Below, piece by piece: positions 51,891 to 63,398 of a DNA stretch of 64,000 bases. The position numbers and the translations under genes were made by a program. The DNA is taken from assembly GCA_035556135.1 (NCBI GenBank), contig DATMFO010000005.1, positions 281,768-345,767 on the forward strand, read 5' to 3'. Position 1 is the first letter of the stretch; the number at the start of each line of letters is the position of its first letter. The DNA comes from ZC4RG30 sp035556135 (GTDB lineage: Bacteria > Pseudomonadota > Gammaproteobacteria > Steroidobacterales > Steroidobacteraceae). The notes under the pieces are model-generated. The model was not told the origin of the DNA, made no database searches, and saw only the letters and a program-made list of their open reading frames with translations.

Positions 51891-54659
51891 ATGAAGTCGC
51901 TGAACCCCCTCAGGAAACTCAAGCTGGCCACACAGCTCTATGCGCTGGTGGCGGTGCTCCTGGTGCTGACAGGCGGGCTGATCGCGCATGCGATGCTGCA
52001 GGTGAAGTCCACGCAGGGAACGCTCAAGTTCACCATCGACAACCGCATGGGTTCCGGACGCGACATCCGCAACGTGATCGACGCGCTGGAGCTGGCCGAA
52101 CAGAAGGTGGTCGCCGTGACGCAGGACGAGGAGTCCCCGCAGGTAGCGGCCGCGTCACTCCGCTCGGAGATCGAGGAAGCCCAGGACGGCTGGGACAACT
52201 ACTTCCTGGCCAAGATGATTCCCGAGGAGCAGAACCTGGCGGATGCGACCACGCCGCTGCTTGATACGGCCTATGTGCGCATCGAACGGCTGCTCGGGAA
52301 GCTCGAGGCCGGCGATGTGCAGAACCTGATGAGGTGGAGCCGCGCCGAGGTGCATCCGGCAGTGGACGCGGCACGCAGGAACCTGCTGCGCCTCTACAAC
52401 ATCCAGCTCACCGCGGCCAACATGGACCTGGAGGCCAACCACGCTTCCTACCAGTCCGCGCTGCGCGAGAGCCTGCTCATGCTGACGATCGGCGGGCTGC
52501 TGGCCCTGGCCATCGCGTTCATGATTGTGCGCGCCGCCCTGGCGCGCCTTGGCGCCGATCCTGCCCAGGCGGCAGCCGTGGCGCGCCGCATCGCCGCCGG
52601 CGAACTGCAGTTCGACATGGACCCGACGCAGGGCAGTGACCTCAGCCTGATGGGCGCCCTCAGGCAGATGAAGGCCAGCCTGCTGCATTCGAAGCTGGAC
52701 TACGAAGGCCAGCTGAAGGGCATCGCCCGCCTGCAGGGCGTGATCGAGACCACGCCGACGGGCGAGATCACCTGGGCCAATGACATCTACCTGAAGCTGC
52801 TGGGCTACACGCTCGAGGAGATCAAGGGCCGCCACTACGGCATCGTGGTGGACAAGGAGATCGCCGAAGCGGAAGTCTTCCGCTCCTTCTGGGCCTCGAT
52901 GCAGAAGGGCGAGGTGCGCCAGAACGACTACCGCAAGCGCTGCAAGGATGGCAGCCACGTGTGGGTCAACGCCATCTTCTGTCCCATCCTCGACGCCAGC
53001 GGCAAGCCGTTCAAGGTGGTGGGCTACCTCTCCGACATCACCCGCGGGCGCGAGACTGCGCTGCTCAACGCCGCCTTCCGCAGCGCGCTGGACCAGCTCG
53101 ACGCCAACGTGATGGTCACCGACAACGACCGCCGCATCATCTTCGTCAACCCGGCCGCCAGGCGCCTGATGTCCGGCCTGCAGGATGCCTTCCGCAGGGA
53201 CCTGCCGGGCTTCGATGCCTCGCAGCTGATGGGCTCCAGCCTCGACGGGCTCACCCGCAACCCGGCCGCGCTGGCCAGCGACCTGCAGGAGCTCAATGGC
53301 ATCGCCACCCGCCAGGAAGTGATCGGCGGACGCACGCTCAAGTGCATCGTCAGTCCCATGAAGGACGAGAACGGCCGCCGCCTCGGCACCGTGGTGGAGT
53401 GGTTCGACCGCAGCCAGGAAGTGGCCGATCTCGCCCAGCAGGCCCAGGTGCGCTCGCTGGAAAAGGCCACCGAGTCCGAACTGCAGAAGATCATAGCGGC
53501 GGTCACCAGCGGTGATCTCTCCAACCGCATTTCGCTGGAAGGCAAGCGCGGCTTCTTCGAAGCACTCTCGAAGCTGATCAACGAACTGGTCGACACCATC
53601 GCCACCGCCGTCAACGAGGTGCAGGGCATGGTCGTGGCCGCCAACGAAGGCGACCTCACGCGTCGCGTGCGCACCGAGGGCAGGGCAGGCCTGCTGGTGA
53701 AGCTGGGCAACGGCATCAACGAGCTCACCGAGAACATGGCCAGCGTGGTTTCGCAGGTGAAGCGCGCGGCGGAGGAAGTCAGCCGCGGCGCGGACGAGAT
53801 CAGCCAGGGCAATGGCAACCTCTCGCAGCGCACCGAGGCGCAGGCGTCCTCGCTGGAAGAGACCGCCTCCTCGATGGAGGAGATGACCAGCACCGTCAAG
53901 CACAATGCCGACAACGCCAACCAGGCCAACCAGCTGGCCGTGGAGGCGCGCGAGCACGCGGCGCAGGGCGGGGCGGTGGTGGCCAAGGCCGTGCAGGCCA
54001 TGGCCGAGATCAACCAGTCGTCGAAGAAAATCGCCGACATCATCGGCGTGATCGACGAGATCGCCTTCCAGACCAACCTGCTGGCGCTCAATGCTGCGGT
54101 GGAAGCCGCGCGCGCCGGCGAGCAGGGCCGGGGCTTTGCCGTGGTGGCCACCGAGGTGCGCAACCTCGCCAGCCGTTCGGCCACTGCCGCCAAGGAGATC
54201 AAGTCGCTGATCCAGGACAGCGTGCGCAAGGTCGACGAGGGCTCGACTCTCGTGACCCGTTCCGGCGCCACGCTGGAACAGATCGTCACCTCCGTGAAGC
54301 GCGTGACCGACATCGTGGCGGAGATCGCCGCCGCTTCCGGCGAGCAGTCGGCGGGCATCGAGCAGGTCAACCGCGCCATCATGCAGCTGGACGAGCTCAC
54401 GCAGCAGAATGCCGCGCTGGTGGAGCAGGCCTCGGCTGCAAGTCTTTCGATGGCAGAGCAGGCGCGACAGCTCAACGCCTCCATGCAGCACTACAAGGTC
54501 GATCCGCGCCTGATGGCGCAGGCCGCCGCATCGGCCCGTCCCTCGGCGGAGCAGGTGGCTGCGGCCACGGCGCGCGAGCGCCGCAGGAGCACCCGGCCCT
54601 GGACAGGCGTACAGCAGGCCGCCACCGGCACCGACGACACGATCTGGAAGGAGTTCTGA
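51891..54659 (+). CDS. Methyl-accepting chemotaxis protein with two PAS domains
   Basis: Chemoreceptor of 922 residues. Two membrane segments (about residues 15-36 and 187-210) enclose a helical periplasmic domain of about 150 residues. A HAMP-like segment, two PAS domains (roughly 275-400 and 400-530; GYTLEEIKGRHYGIVV, NDRRIIFVNPAARRLM), further HAMP-like repeats (NEGDLTRRVRTEGRAG) and the signalling tip IDEIAFQTNLLALNAAVEAAR follow. The chain ends IWKEF, a WxxxF-type CheR/CheB docking pentapeptide. ATG 51891 is chosen over an upstream frame lacking a signal anchor. A weak sigma-28-like pair (51833-51859) precedes it. Ligand unknown. Confidence 0.92.
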   Translation: MKSLNPLRKLKLATQLYALVAVLLVLTGGLIAHAMLQVKSTQGTLKFTIDNRMGSGRDIRNVIDALELAEQKVVAVTQDEESPQVAAASLRSEIEEAQDGWDNYFLAKMIPEEQNLADATTPLLDTAYVRIERLLGKLEAGDVQNLMRWSRAEVHPAVDAARRNLLRLYNIQLTAANMDLEANHASYQSALRESLLMLTIGGLLALAIAFMIVRAALARLGADPAQAAAVARRIAAGELQFDMDPTQGSDLSLMGALRQMKASLLHSKLDYEGQLKGIARLQGVIETTPTGEITWANDIYLKLLGYTLEEIKGRHYGIVVDKEIAEAEVFRSFWASMQKGEVRQNDYRKRCKDGSHVWVNAIFCPILDASGKPFKVVGYLSDITRGRETALLNAAFRSALDQLDANVMVTDNDRRIIFVNPAARRLMSGLQDAFRRDLPGFDASQLMGSSLDGLTRNPAALASDLQELNGIATRQEVIGGRTLKCIVSPMKDENGRRLGTVVEWFDRSQEVADLAQQAQVRSLEKATESELQKIIAAVTSGDLSNRISLEGKRGFFEALSKLINELVDTIATAVNEVQGMVVAANEGDLTRRVRTEGRAGLLVKLGNGINELTENMASVVSQVKRAAEEVSRGADEISQGNGNLSQRTEAQASSLEETASSMEEMTSTVKHNADNANQANQLAVEAREHAAQGGAVVAKAVQAMAEINQSSKKIADIIGVIDEIAFQTNLLALNAAVEAARAGEQGRGFAVVATEVRNLASRSATAAKEIKSLIQDSVRKVDEGSTLVTRSGATLEQIVTSVKRVTDIVAEIAAASGEQSAGIEQVNRAIMQLDELTQQNAALVEQASAASLSMAEQARQLNASMQHYKVDPRLMAQAAASARPSAEQVAAATARERRRSTRPWTGVQQAATGTDDTIWKEF

Positions 54660-54685
54660 ACGCCGAATGCCGCTAGACTCGCGGC

Positions 54686-55801
54686 ATGACGCGTGAGCTG
54701 ACCCGCACTCCCAGGGCCGATGGCTACTGGATGCCGGCCGAATTCGACCGGCATGCCGGCACCTGGATGATCTGGCCCGAGCGCAGCGACAACTGGCGCG
54801 ATGGCGCGCGTCCCGCCCAGCAGGCCTTCGCCGCAGTCGCCGCGGCGATCGCGCGCTTCGAACCCGTTTCTGTGGCGGCTTCCGCCCGGCAATACCAGTT
54901 CGCGCGCGCCGGGCTTGCCCCGCGCGTGCGCGTCATCGAGATCAGCAACAACGACGCCTGGATGCGTGACACCGGCCCCACCTTCGTGGTCAACGCTGCC
55001 GGCCGGCGCCGCGCCGTCGACTGGCGCTTCAACGCCTGGGGCGGCCTGCACAGCGGCCTGTACTTCCCGTGGGACCAGGACGACCTCGTTGCGCAGAAGG
55101 TCGCCGCCATCGAGGGCGTCGACCGCTACCGGGCTCCGCTGGTGATGGAAGGCGGCGCCATCCACACCGACGGACAGGGCACCTTGCTGGTCACCGAGCA
55201 ATGCCTGCTGAACGTGAACCGCAACCCGGATCTCACGCGCGAGCAGATCGAACAGCTGTTGAAGGACTACACCGGCGCCAGCACGGTGATCTGGCTGGGC
55301 GATGGTGTCATCAATGACGAGACCGACGGCCATGTCGACAACCTGGCCTGCTTCGCGCGTCCGGGTGAGGTGTGTCTCACGTTCCCATCCAGTCGTCGTG
55401 ACCCGCAGTGGGCAGTGTCCAATGACGCGCTGGAACGCCTGGCGGCTGCACGCGACGCCCGCGGCCGGCGCCTGAAGGTACTCAAGCTTCCGTCACCCGG
55501 CCCCTTGAAGATGACTGCCGCCGAAGCGGCAGGCGTGCAGTACGTGGCCAGTTCCAAAGCGCGCCGTGCCGGCGAGCGCCTTGCGGCCTCCTACGCCAAC
55601 TTCTACATCTGCAATGGGGCGGTGATCCTGCCGCTGCTCGACCGGCGCACCGACGGCGAAGCTGCGGCGCGCCTGAAGCGTGTTTTCCCGGAGCGGGAGA
55701 TCGTCGGCGTGCCAGGGCGCGAGATCCTGCTGGGCGGTGGCAACATCCACTGCATCACCCAGCAGGTGCCGGCGTCAAAGCTGCGACGCCGGCCGTCCTA
55801 G
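54686..55801 (+). CDS. aguA: Agmatine deiminase
   Basis: Converts agmatine to N-carbamoylputrescine and ammonia, a step from arginine to putrescine. The 371-residue product has the family blocks MPAEFDRHAGTWMIWP, NDAWMRDTGPTFVV, NAWGG, GDGVINDETDGHVDNLACF and the active-site Cys 356 in LGGGNIHCITQQ. It starts 26 bases after the chemoreceptor gene. N-carbamoylputrescine amidohydrolase, its usual partner, is not in the window. The product connects to the polyamine genes at 1-5692. Confidence 0.94.
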   Translation: MTRELTRTPRADGYWMPAEFDRHAGTWMIWPERSDNWRDGARPAQQAFAAVAAAIARFEPVSVAASARQYQFARAGLAPRVRVIEISNNDAWMRDTGPTFVVNAAGRRRAVDWRFNAWGGLHSGLYFPWDQDDLVAQKVAAIEGVDRYRAPLVMEGGAIHTDGQGTLLVTEQCLLNVNRNPDLTREQIEQLLKDYTGASTVIWLGDGVINDETDGHVDNLACFARPGEVCLTFPSSRRDPQWAVSNDALERLAAARDARGRRLKVLKLPSPGPLKMTAAEAAGVQYVASSKARRAGERLAASYANFYICNGAVILPLLDRRTDGEAAARLKRVFPEREIVGVPGREILLGGGNIHCITQQVPASKLRRRPS

Positions 55802-55807
55802 CAGGAC

Positions 55808-55816
<9 letters not shown>
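55788..55816. terminator. Stem-loop between convergent aguA and icd
   Basis: GCCGGC at 55788-55793 can pair with GCCGGC at 55811-55816, around an inner GTCCT-AGC-AGGAC hairpin (55795-55807). It spans both stop codons and could serve both directions. No T-run is present. Confidence 0.4.
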
Positions 55817-58036
<2,220 letters not shown>

Positions 58037-58075
58037 GGCGGGAAGCTTACCGTAATGGATTATCCTTGACGGCAA

Positions 58076-60316
58076 ATGCGCGCTCCTTTCAGCCTTCTGC
58101 TGCTGTGGCTGGCCATGGCCCTTGCCGTTCCCGGCCGCGCTGCAGAGGCGGTTCCCGGTCCGCAATCCTCCCCGCCGCGCCCGCGCATCGGGCTGGTGCT
58201 TTCCGGCGGTGGTGCGCGCGGCGCCGCGCATGTGGGCGTGCTGAAGGTGCTCGAGGAAATGCGCGTGCCCATCGACGCCATCGCCGGCACCAGCATGGGC
58301 GCGGTGGTGGGTGGCCTTTATGCCAGCGGCCTGTCCGCCGCGGCCATCGAGCGGCAGATCGACACCATCGACTGGGAGGACGCCTTCCGTGACCGCCCCA
58401 CGCGCTCGCTGCTGAACTTCCGCCGTCGTGCCGAGGACGGCGACTTCCTGATGCAATTGCCGCTGGGGTTCCGCGAGGGACGGCTGCAGCTTCCCAACGG
58501 CCTCATCCAGGGCCAGAAACTCAGCCAGCTGCTGCGCGAGCTCACGCTGCCGGTGGCCGGCATCGCCAGCTTCGATGACCTGCCCACGCCATTCCGCGCC
58601 GTGGCCACCGATCTTGAGACCGGCGATGCGGTGGTGATCGGCAGTGGCGACCTGGCCAGTGCGCTGAGGGCCAGCGTTTCCGCGCCAGGCATCTTCGCGC
58701 CGGTGGAGCGGGAAGGGCGCCTGCTCGTCGATGGCGGACTGGCCAACAACCTGCCGGTGGACATCGCCCGCGCCATGGGTGTGGACCGCGTGATCGTGGT
58801 GGATGTGGGCCTGCCGCTGGCCAGCCGCGAGCAGCTGGGCTCGGCCACCAACGTCGCCAACCAGATGCTGGTGATCCTGCTGCGCCGGGAGGTGGAGAAG
58901 CAGATCGACTCGCTCACGGCCGGTGACGTGCTGGTGAGTCCCGAGCTCACCGATACCTCCTCCTACAACTTCACGCAGCTCTCGCGCATCGTGCGCGCCG
59001 GCACCGCCGCCGCCGACAAGGCGCGCGCCCGGCTGGCAGGACTGGCGGTCACCCCGCAGCAGTACGAGGAATATCTCGCCGGGCGGCGGCACGAGCCCCG
59101 GCCCATCGAGGTGCGCACGGTGGGAGTCGATGCCGGATCGGAAGCCTATGCCGGGCCCGTTGAAATGCTGTTCGGTGACCTCGCCGGCAAGACCCTCGAC
59201 GTGGACGCCCTGCGTCGCCGCGTGGCACGCCACTACGGCCAGGGTCGGCTGGAGCTGCTGGACTACCGCCTCGCCGGCCACGATGCCTCCACGGCCGGCA
59301 CCCGTACCGACCTGCTCTTCTCCGCGCGTCCCAACTCCTGGGGACCCAACTACGTGCGCGCCGGCCTGCGCCTGCAGGATGACTTCGAGGGCAATACCAG
59401 CTTCGACGCCGCCCTGCGGCTGGTGCTCACCGACATCAACCAGTTCGGTGCCGAGTGGATCTGGGACGGGCAGGTGGGCGGCAATCCGCGCATCGGCACC
59501 GAGCTCTACCTGCCTTTCTCGCTGCGCCGCCGCTGGTTCCTCGAACCCGCGGCGCTGTACGAGATCCGCAATGTCCCGCAGTACGAGGGCGATCGCCAGG
59601 TGGGCGAGCTGCGCGTGCGCTCGCTGCGTTATGGCGGCGCGCTGGGCAGGGAGATCGGCAACTCGGGCGAGCTGCGCGCCGGCGGCGAGCGCACGCTGGG
59701 CGAGTCACGCGTGCGCCTCGGGCAAGACGCCGAGGCGCCGGTGGATTTCCAGTTCAACGAGCTGTTCGCGCGCTACAGTTTCGACAGCCTCGACAGCGCG
59801 TCCTTCCCGCGGCGCGGCCAGTCCGCCAAGGTCGAGTGGCGCGCCCAGATCTCCGACCGCCAGCTCGAGCGCGTCTCCGACTCGCTGCTGCTGGACTGGC
59901 GGGGCGTGCGCTCCTGGGATGGCGGTTCGCTGATGGGCTGGTTCACCGCCGGATCGCTGCTGGACCCCGGTTTTGCCGATGAGCGCAGCTACTTCCCGCT
60001 GGGCGGGTTCCTCCATCTCTCCGGCCTGCCGCGCGATTCACTCACCGGCACGCAGCTGGCCATGGCACGCCTGGTGTATTTCCATCGCCTGGGCCGGCGT
60101 GGTGAGGGACTGCTCGACGTACCGTTCTATGCCGGCGCCTCGGTTGAGGCCGGCAATGTGTGGCAACGTCGCAGCGACGTCAGCCTGCGCAGCGCGCGCA
60201 AGAACGCCAGCCTGTTCGTGGGGCTCGACACTCCCCTGGGTCCCGCGCTGTTCGCCACCGGCTTCGACAGCCGGGGACGGCACGCCTTCTACCTGTCGCT
60301 GGGACTGGGCTTCTAG
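58076..60316 (+). CDS. plpD: Patatin-like phospholipase with C-terminal beta-barrel (PlpD-like, type Vd secretion)
   Basis: Single-chain autotransporter-like lipase of 746 residues. After a signal peptide (LLLLWLAMALAVPGRA) comes a patatin domain: oxyanion loop SGGGARGAAH (residues 43-52), nucleophile Ser 73 in GTSMG and catalytic Asp 219 in DGG. A POTRA-like linker (about 325-390) leads to an Omp85/BamA-type 16-strand barrel ending in LSLGLGF with terminal Phe. All catalytic residues are intact. This matches P. aeruginosa PlpD. The start lacks a good Shine-Dalgarno; promoters must lie in the 39-base divergent gap or inside icd. Confidence 0.93.
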   Translation: MRAPFSLLLLWLAMALAVPGRAAEAVPGPQSSPPRPRIGLVLSGGGARGAAHVGVLKVLEEMRVPIDAIAGTSMGAVVGGLYASGLSAAAIERQIDTIDWEDAFRDRPTRSLLNFRRRAEDGDFLMQLPLGFREGRLQLPNGLIQGQKLSQLLRELTLPVAGIASFDDLPTPFRAVATDLETGDAVVIGSGDLASALRASVSAPGIFAPVEREGRLLVDGGLANNLPVDIARAMGVDRVIVVDVGLPLASREQLGSATNVANQMLVILLRREVEKQIDSLTAGDVLVSPELTDTSSYNFTQLSRIVRAGTAAADKARARLAGLAVTPQQYEEYLAGRRHEPRPIEVRTVGVDAGSEAYAGPVEMLFGDLAGKTLDVDALRRRVARHYGQGRLELLDYRLAGHDASTAGTRTDLLFSARPNSWGPNYVRAGLRLQDDFEGNTSFDAALRLVLTDINQFGAEWIWDGQVGGNPRIGTELYLPFSLRRRWFLEPAALYEIRNVPQYEGDRQVGELRVRSLRYGGALGREIGNSGELRAGGERTLGESRVRLGQDAEAPVDFQFNELFARYSFDSLDSASFPRRGQSAKVEWRAQISDRQLERVSDSLLLDWRGVRSWDGGSLMGWFTAGSLLDPGFADERSYFPLGGFLHLSGLPRDSLTGTQLAMARLVYFHRLGRRGEGLLDVPFYAGASVEAGNVWQRRSDVSLRSARKNASLFVGLDTPLGPALFATGFDSRGRHAFYLSLGLGF

Positions 60317-60332
60317 CTGCTGCGCGCGCGGC

Positions 60333-60605
60333 TCAGGCGAGGCCGCGGCTGGCCGCCAGGTTTTCCACCTTCGAGAACACCAGCGTCGGCGTATCGGCAC
60401 GGCGTGAATAGTCATGGCGCCGGCTCATCTCGGCCAGCGCCGCATCGCGTTCCTTCGCGGTGCGATACCAGTGCAGGCGATGCCAGTCGGGCCCCAGCAG
60501 CCGGCGGAACGGATCATTCTCGCGCAGGCTCACGCGGATGCCGAAGGGCGCGGGTTCCTCGGTGTGCGGCTTGCGCAGGTTATGCGCGGCTTGAATCATC
60601 GTCAT
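60333..60605 (-). CDS. Small uncharacterised protein
   Basis: A 90-residue basic protein with no membrane segment or signal peptide. Trp/His/Arg-rich middle part (FRRLLGPDWHRLHWYRT) followed by ERDAALAEMSRRHDYSRRADTP and a C-terminal VFSKVEN. Starts could be ATG 60605 or 60599; no Shine-Dalgarno is visible. It ends 17 bases from the convergent patatin gene and is divergent from msrA. Coding sense is supported by an amino-acid pattern unlike shadow frames, but the function is unknown. Confidence 0.6.
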   Translation of the reverse strand: MTMIQAAHNLRKPHTEEPAPFGIRVSLRENDPFRRLLGPDWHRLHWYRTAKERDAALAEMSRRHDYSRRADTPTLVFSKVENLAASRGLA

Positions 60606-60648
60606 GGGAGGTGAATGATACCAGTCCGACCCTTACGCGCAGCCAGCC

Positions 60649-61281
<633 letters not shown>

Positions 61282-61297
61282 CACCAACTGCTGATCC

Positions 61298-62479
61298 ATG
61301 ACCGGCGTCTACGATCTCCAGCTGCTCGTGCTGTCCGTGCTGCTCGCGGTGCTGGGCTCTTTCACCGCACTGAACCTGGCGCAACGCGTGGCCGTCTCCC
61401 GCGGCTTCGCCGCCCGCAGCTGGCTGGGAACCGGCGCGGCCGTGGTGGGCGCCGCGCTCTGGTCCGCGCAATACCTGTGGATGCTGGCCTTCCGCCTGCC
61501 GGTGCCTGTGGAGCACCACCCGCCCACCATGCTGTTTTCCCTGCTGTTCTCGGTGCTGGTCTGGTTCTTCGCGCTGTGGATTGCCAGCGGTCCGCGCGTG
61601 CGCGGCCTCAGGCTCGCCATCGCGGGCCTGTGCATGGGCATCGGCATCGCCGCCGTGCATTTCACCGGCCTGTTCGCGATGCAGATCATCCCGGCGGTGT
61701 TTTACGACGCGCGTCGCGTCGGCACCGCACTGGGCATCGCGGTGCTCGCTTCGTGGCTGGCGCTGTGGCTGGCGTTCGTGCTGCGCCAGTCCTGCACGCT
61801 GCCCATGCTGATCGCGCGCGCCGGCGGGGGATTGTTCACCGGCATCGCCATCGCCAGCGTGTTCTACTTCGGCCTCACTGCGGCGCAGTTCGCACCCGAC
61901 TCCTACAGCCTGGGCGCGACAACGGATACCTTCGGGGCCGACACCGGGCACCTGCTGCAGGTAATCGCCGCGATGTCCGCACTGGCACTGCTGGTGGTGC
62001 TGGGACTGACCATCATCGACCACGCGCGCGAACATCCGGTGGAATCCGACACGGAACTGGCCGACCGCGGTTTGCTGGAGCGGCGCTTCAGCGCGCTGCA
62101 TGAAGTGCCGGGCGACCCGCCGCTGATCGCACTGATGCTGGTGGAGCCAGGGCTGCAGGAGGTGCCGGCCTTCACCGATCCACACCTCAGGGAAAAGGTG
62201 CGGCAGGAGCTCGGTCAGCGGCTGGCCATGCTGGTGCGACCCGGCGATACCGTGGGCACCCACAAGGACCACTTCGTGCTGCTGCTGGCGGGACTGCGCG
62301 ACACCGCGCAGGTGCCCGGCATCGAGGCAAGGGTGCGCGATGTGGTTTCCCGCCCGGTCTCGCTGGCAGATGTCGATGTGGGCATCACGCCCGCCATCGG
62401 CACCAGCTTCTTCCCGCACGAGGGCGGCGACCTCGACACATTGCTGCGACTGGCGCGCGCCGCGCGCACGAAGGCCTGA
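61298..62479 (+). CDS. MHYT-type membrane sensor with degenerate GGDEF domain
   Basis: A 393-residue membrane protein. About seven membrane helices fill residues 8-245, with imperfect MHYT-type repeats: SAQYLWML, VHFTGLFAM and VFYFGLTAA stand where MHYT motifs would be, so the metal-binding His is kept only once. The cytoplasmic tail has the GGDEF-domain layout (VRPGDTVGTHKDHFVLLLAGL, then GTSFFPHEGGDLDTLLRLA), but the signature itself is replaced by HKDHF, so cyclase activity is unlikely. It may have become a receptor or a structural partner. Follows msrA after 16 bases. Confidence 0.75.
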   Translation: MTGVYDLQLLVLSVLLAVLGSFTALNLAQRVAVSRGFAARSWLGTGAAVVGAALWSAQYLWMLAFRLPVPVEHHPPTMLFSLLFSVLVWFFALWIASGPRVRGLRLAIAGLCMGIGIAAVHFTGLFAMQIIPAVFYDARRVGTALGIAVLASWLALWLAFVLRQSCTLPMLIARAGGGLFTGIAIASVFYFGLTAAQFAPDSYSLGATTDTFGADTGHLLQVIAAMSALALLVVLGLTIIDHAREHPVESDTELADRGLLERRFSALHEVPGDPPLIALMLVEPGLQEVPAFTDPHLREKVRQELGQRLAMLVRPGDTVGTHKDHFVLLLAGLRDTAQVPGIEARVRDVVSRPVSLADVDVGITPAIGTSFFPHEGGDLDTLLRLARAARTKA

Positions 62480-62482
62480 AGC

Positions 62483-63388
62483 TTGCCCGTAGAACTGCGC
62501 ATTGCGCTGCTCATTGCCCTGTTCGTGGCCGGCTTCGCGGGGCGGCGGCTGGGCTGGCTGCACCCACCGCAGGCCGGCTTCATGCTGCGCCTGGTGATCA
62601 CCGCCGGCCTGCCGGCGCTGTTCATCGCCGACATCAGCCGCATCCCCCTGCGCACCGACCTCATATCCCTGCCACTGGGGTCACTCATCATCATGCTGGT
62701 CTCGCTGGGAGCGGCGCTCGCAGTCGGCAGGGCGCTGCGGTTGCCGCGTCCGGAGATGGGTTCACTGGTGCTGTGCGCCGTGTCGCTGAACAACGGCTTC
62801 CTGTTTCCCTTCGTCATCGCCGCGTGGGGGCAGGAAGGATTCGCGCAGCTGGCGCTCTTCGACCTGGGCCACATCATCGGCCAGAGCACCTTTGTCTACA
62901 TGCTGGCGGCCTGGTATGGCGGCCATGGCGCCAGCGCACCGGCCATCCTGCGCCGCGTGTTCACCTTCCCGCCGCTGTGGGCGTTGCTGGCAGCGCTGCT
63001 GCTGAACGTTACCGACGTGGCGCTGCCCGGGTGGCTGGTAACGGTGCTGCGCACTTCGGGCCAGTTGGTCCTGCTGCTGGTGATCGTGGCGCTCGGCGTG
63101 CTGTTCGATGCACGGCTGGCGCGCGACGGGCGCGTGCTGGCCGCACTGGCGCTACGCATGGTGCTGGGACTGGCGCTGGGCCTGCTGCTGGCCCGGGCCT
63201 TCGGCGCGGAAGGCATGACACGTGCCGTACTGGTGCTGGGTGCCGCGGCACCGATCGGATTCAGCGCCGTGGTGTTCGCCGACCGCGAGAAGCTGCACCG
63301 CGAACTGGCGGCCAGCGCCGCCTCGATCTCGGTGCTGCTGGGGCTGGGCCTGGTTCCCGTGGCCCTGTGGCTGCTGCTGCCGCGCTGA
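62483..63388 (+). CDS. AEC family transporter (auxin efflux carrier-like)
   Basis: Integral membrane protein of 301 residues with about ten membrane segments in two halves, typical of the AEC family (PF03547 type; members move malonate, malate or unknown anions). Visible features are the early RLVITAGLPALFIADIS and the SLNNGFLFPFVIAAWG segment at the start of the crossing region. TTG 62483 lies 3 bases after the previous stop; no nearby ATG precedes the first helix. Substrate unknown. Confidence 0.82.
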   Translation: MPVELRIALLIALFVAGFAGRRLGWLHPPQAGFMLRLVITAGLPALFIADISRIPLRTDLISLPLGSLIIMLVSLGAALAVGRALRLPRPEMGSLVLCAVSLNNGFLFPFVIAAWGQEGFAQLALFDLGHIIGQSTFVYMLAAWYGGHGASAPAILRRVFTFPPLWALLAALLLNVTDVALPGWLVTVLRTSGQLVLLLVIVALGVLFDARLARDGRVLAALALRMVLGLALGLLLARAFGAEGMTRAVLVLGAAAPIGFSAVVFADREKLHRELAASAASISVLLGLGLVPVALWLLLPR

Positions 63389-63398
63389 TCAGCGCGGC
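63379..63398. repeat. 20-base perfect palindrome centred on two convergent stop codons
   Basis: GCCGCGCTGA and TCAGCGCGGC are exact reverse complements. The centre TGATCA consists of the plus-strand stop TGA of the AEC gene and the minus-strand stop of the SYLF gene. It could act as a bidirectional transcription end, though no T-run is present. Confidence 0.7.

Noticed and set aside
58037..59281. Open frame that extends the isocitrate dehydrogenase by about 415 residues upstream
   Set aside because: It is antisense to the patatin gene, rich in His/Arg/Gly/Gln as expected of a shadow frame, and the family N-terminus begins exactly at ATG 58036.
60606..60617. GGGAGGTGA followed by ATG 60615, a possible leader peptide start before msrA
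   Set aside because: The spacing from the Shine-Dalgarno to ATG 60615 is too short, and the frame it opens is a shadow of msrA without recognisable features.
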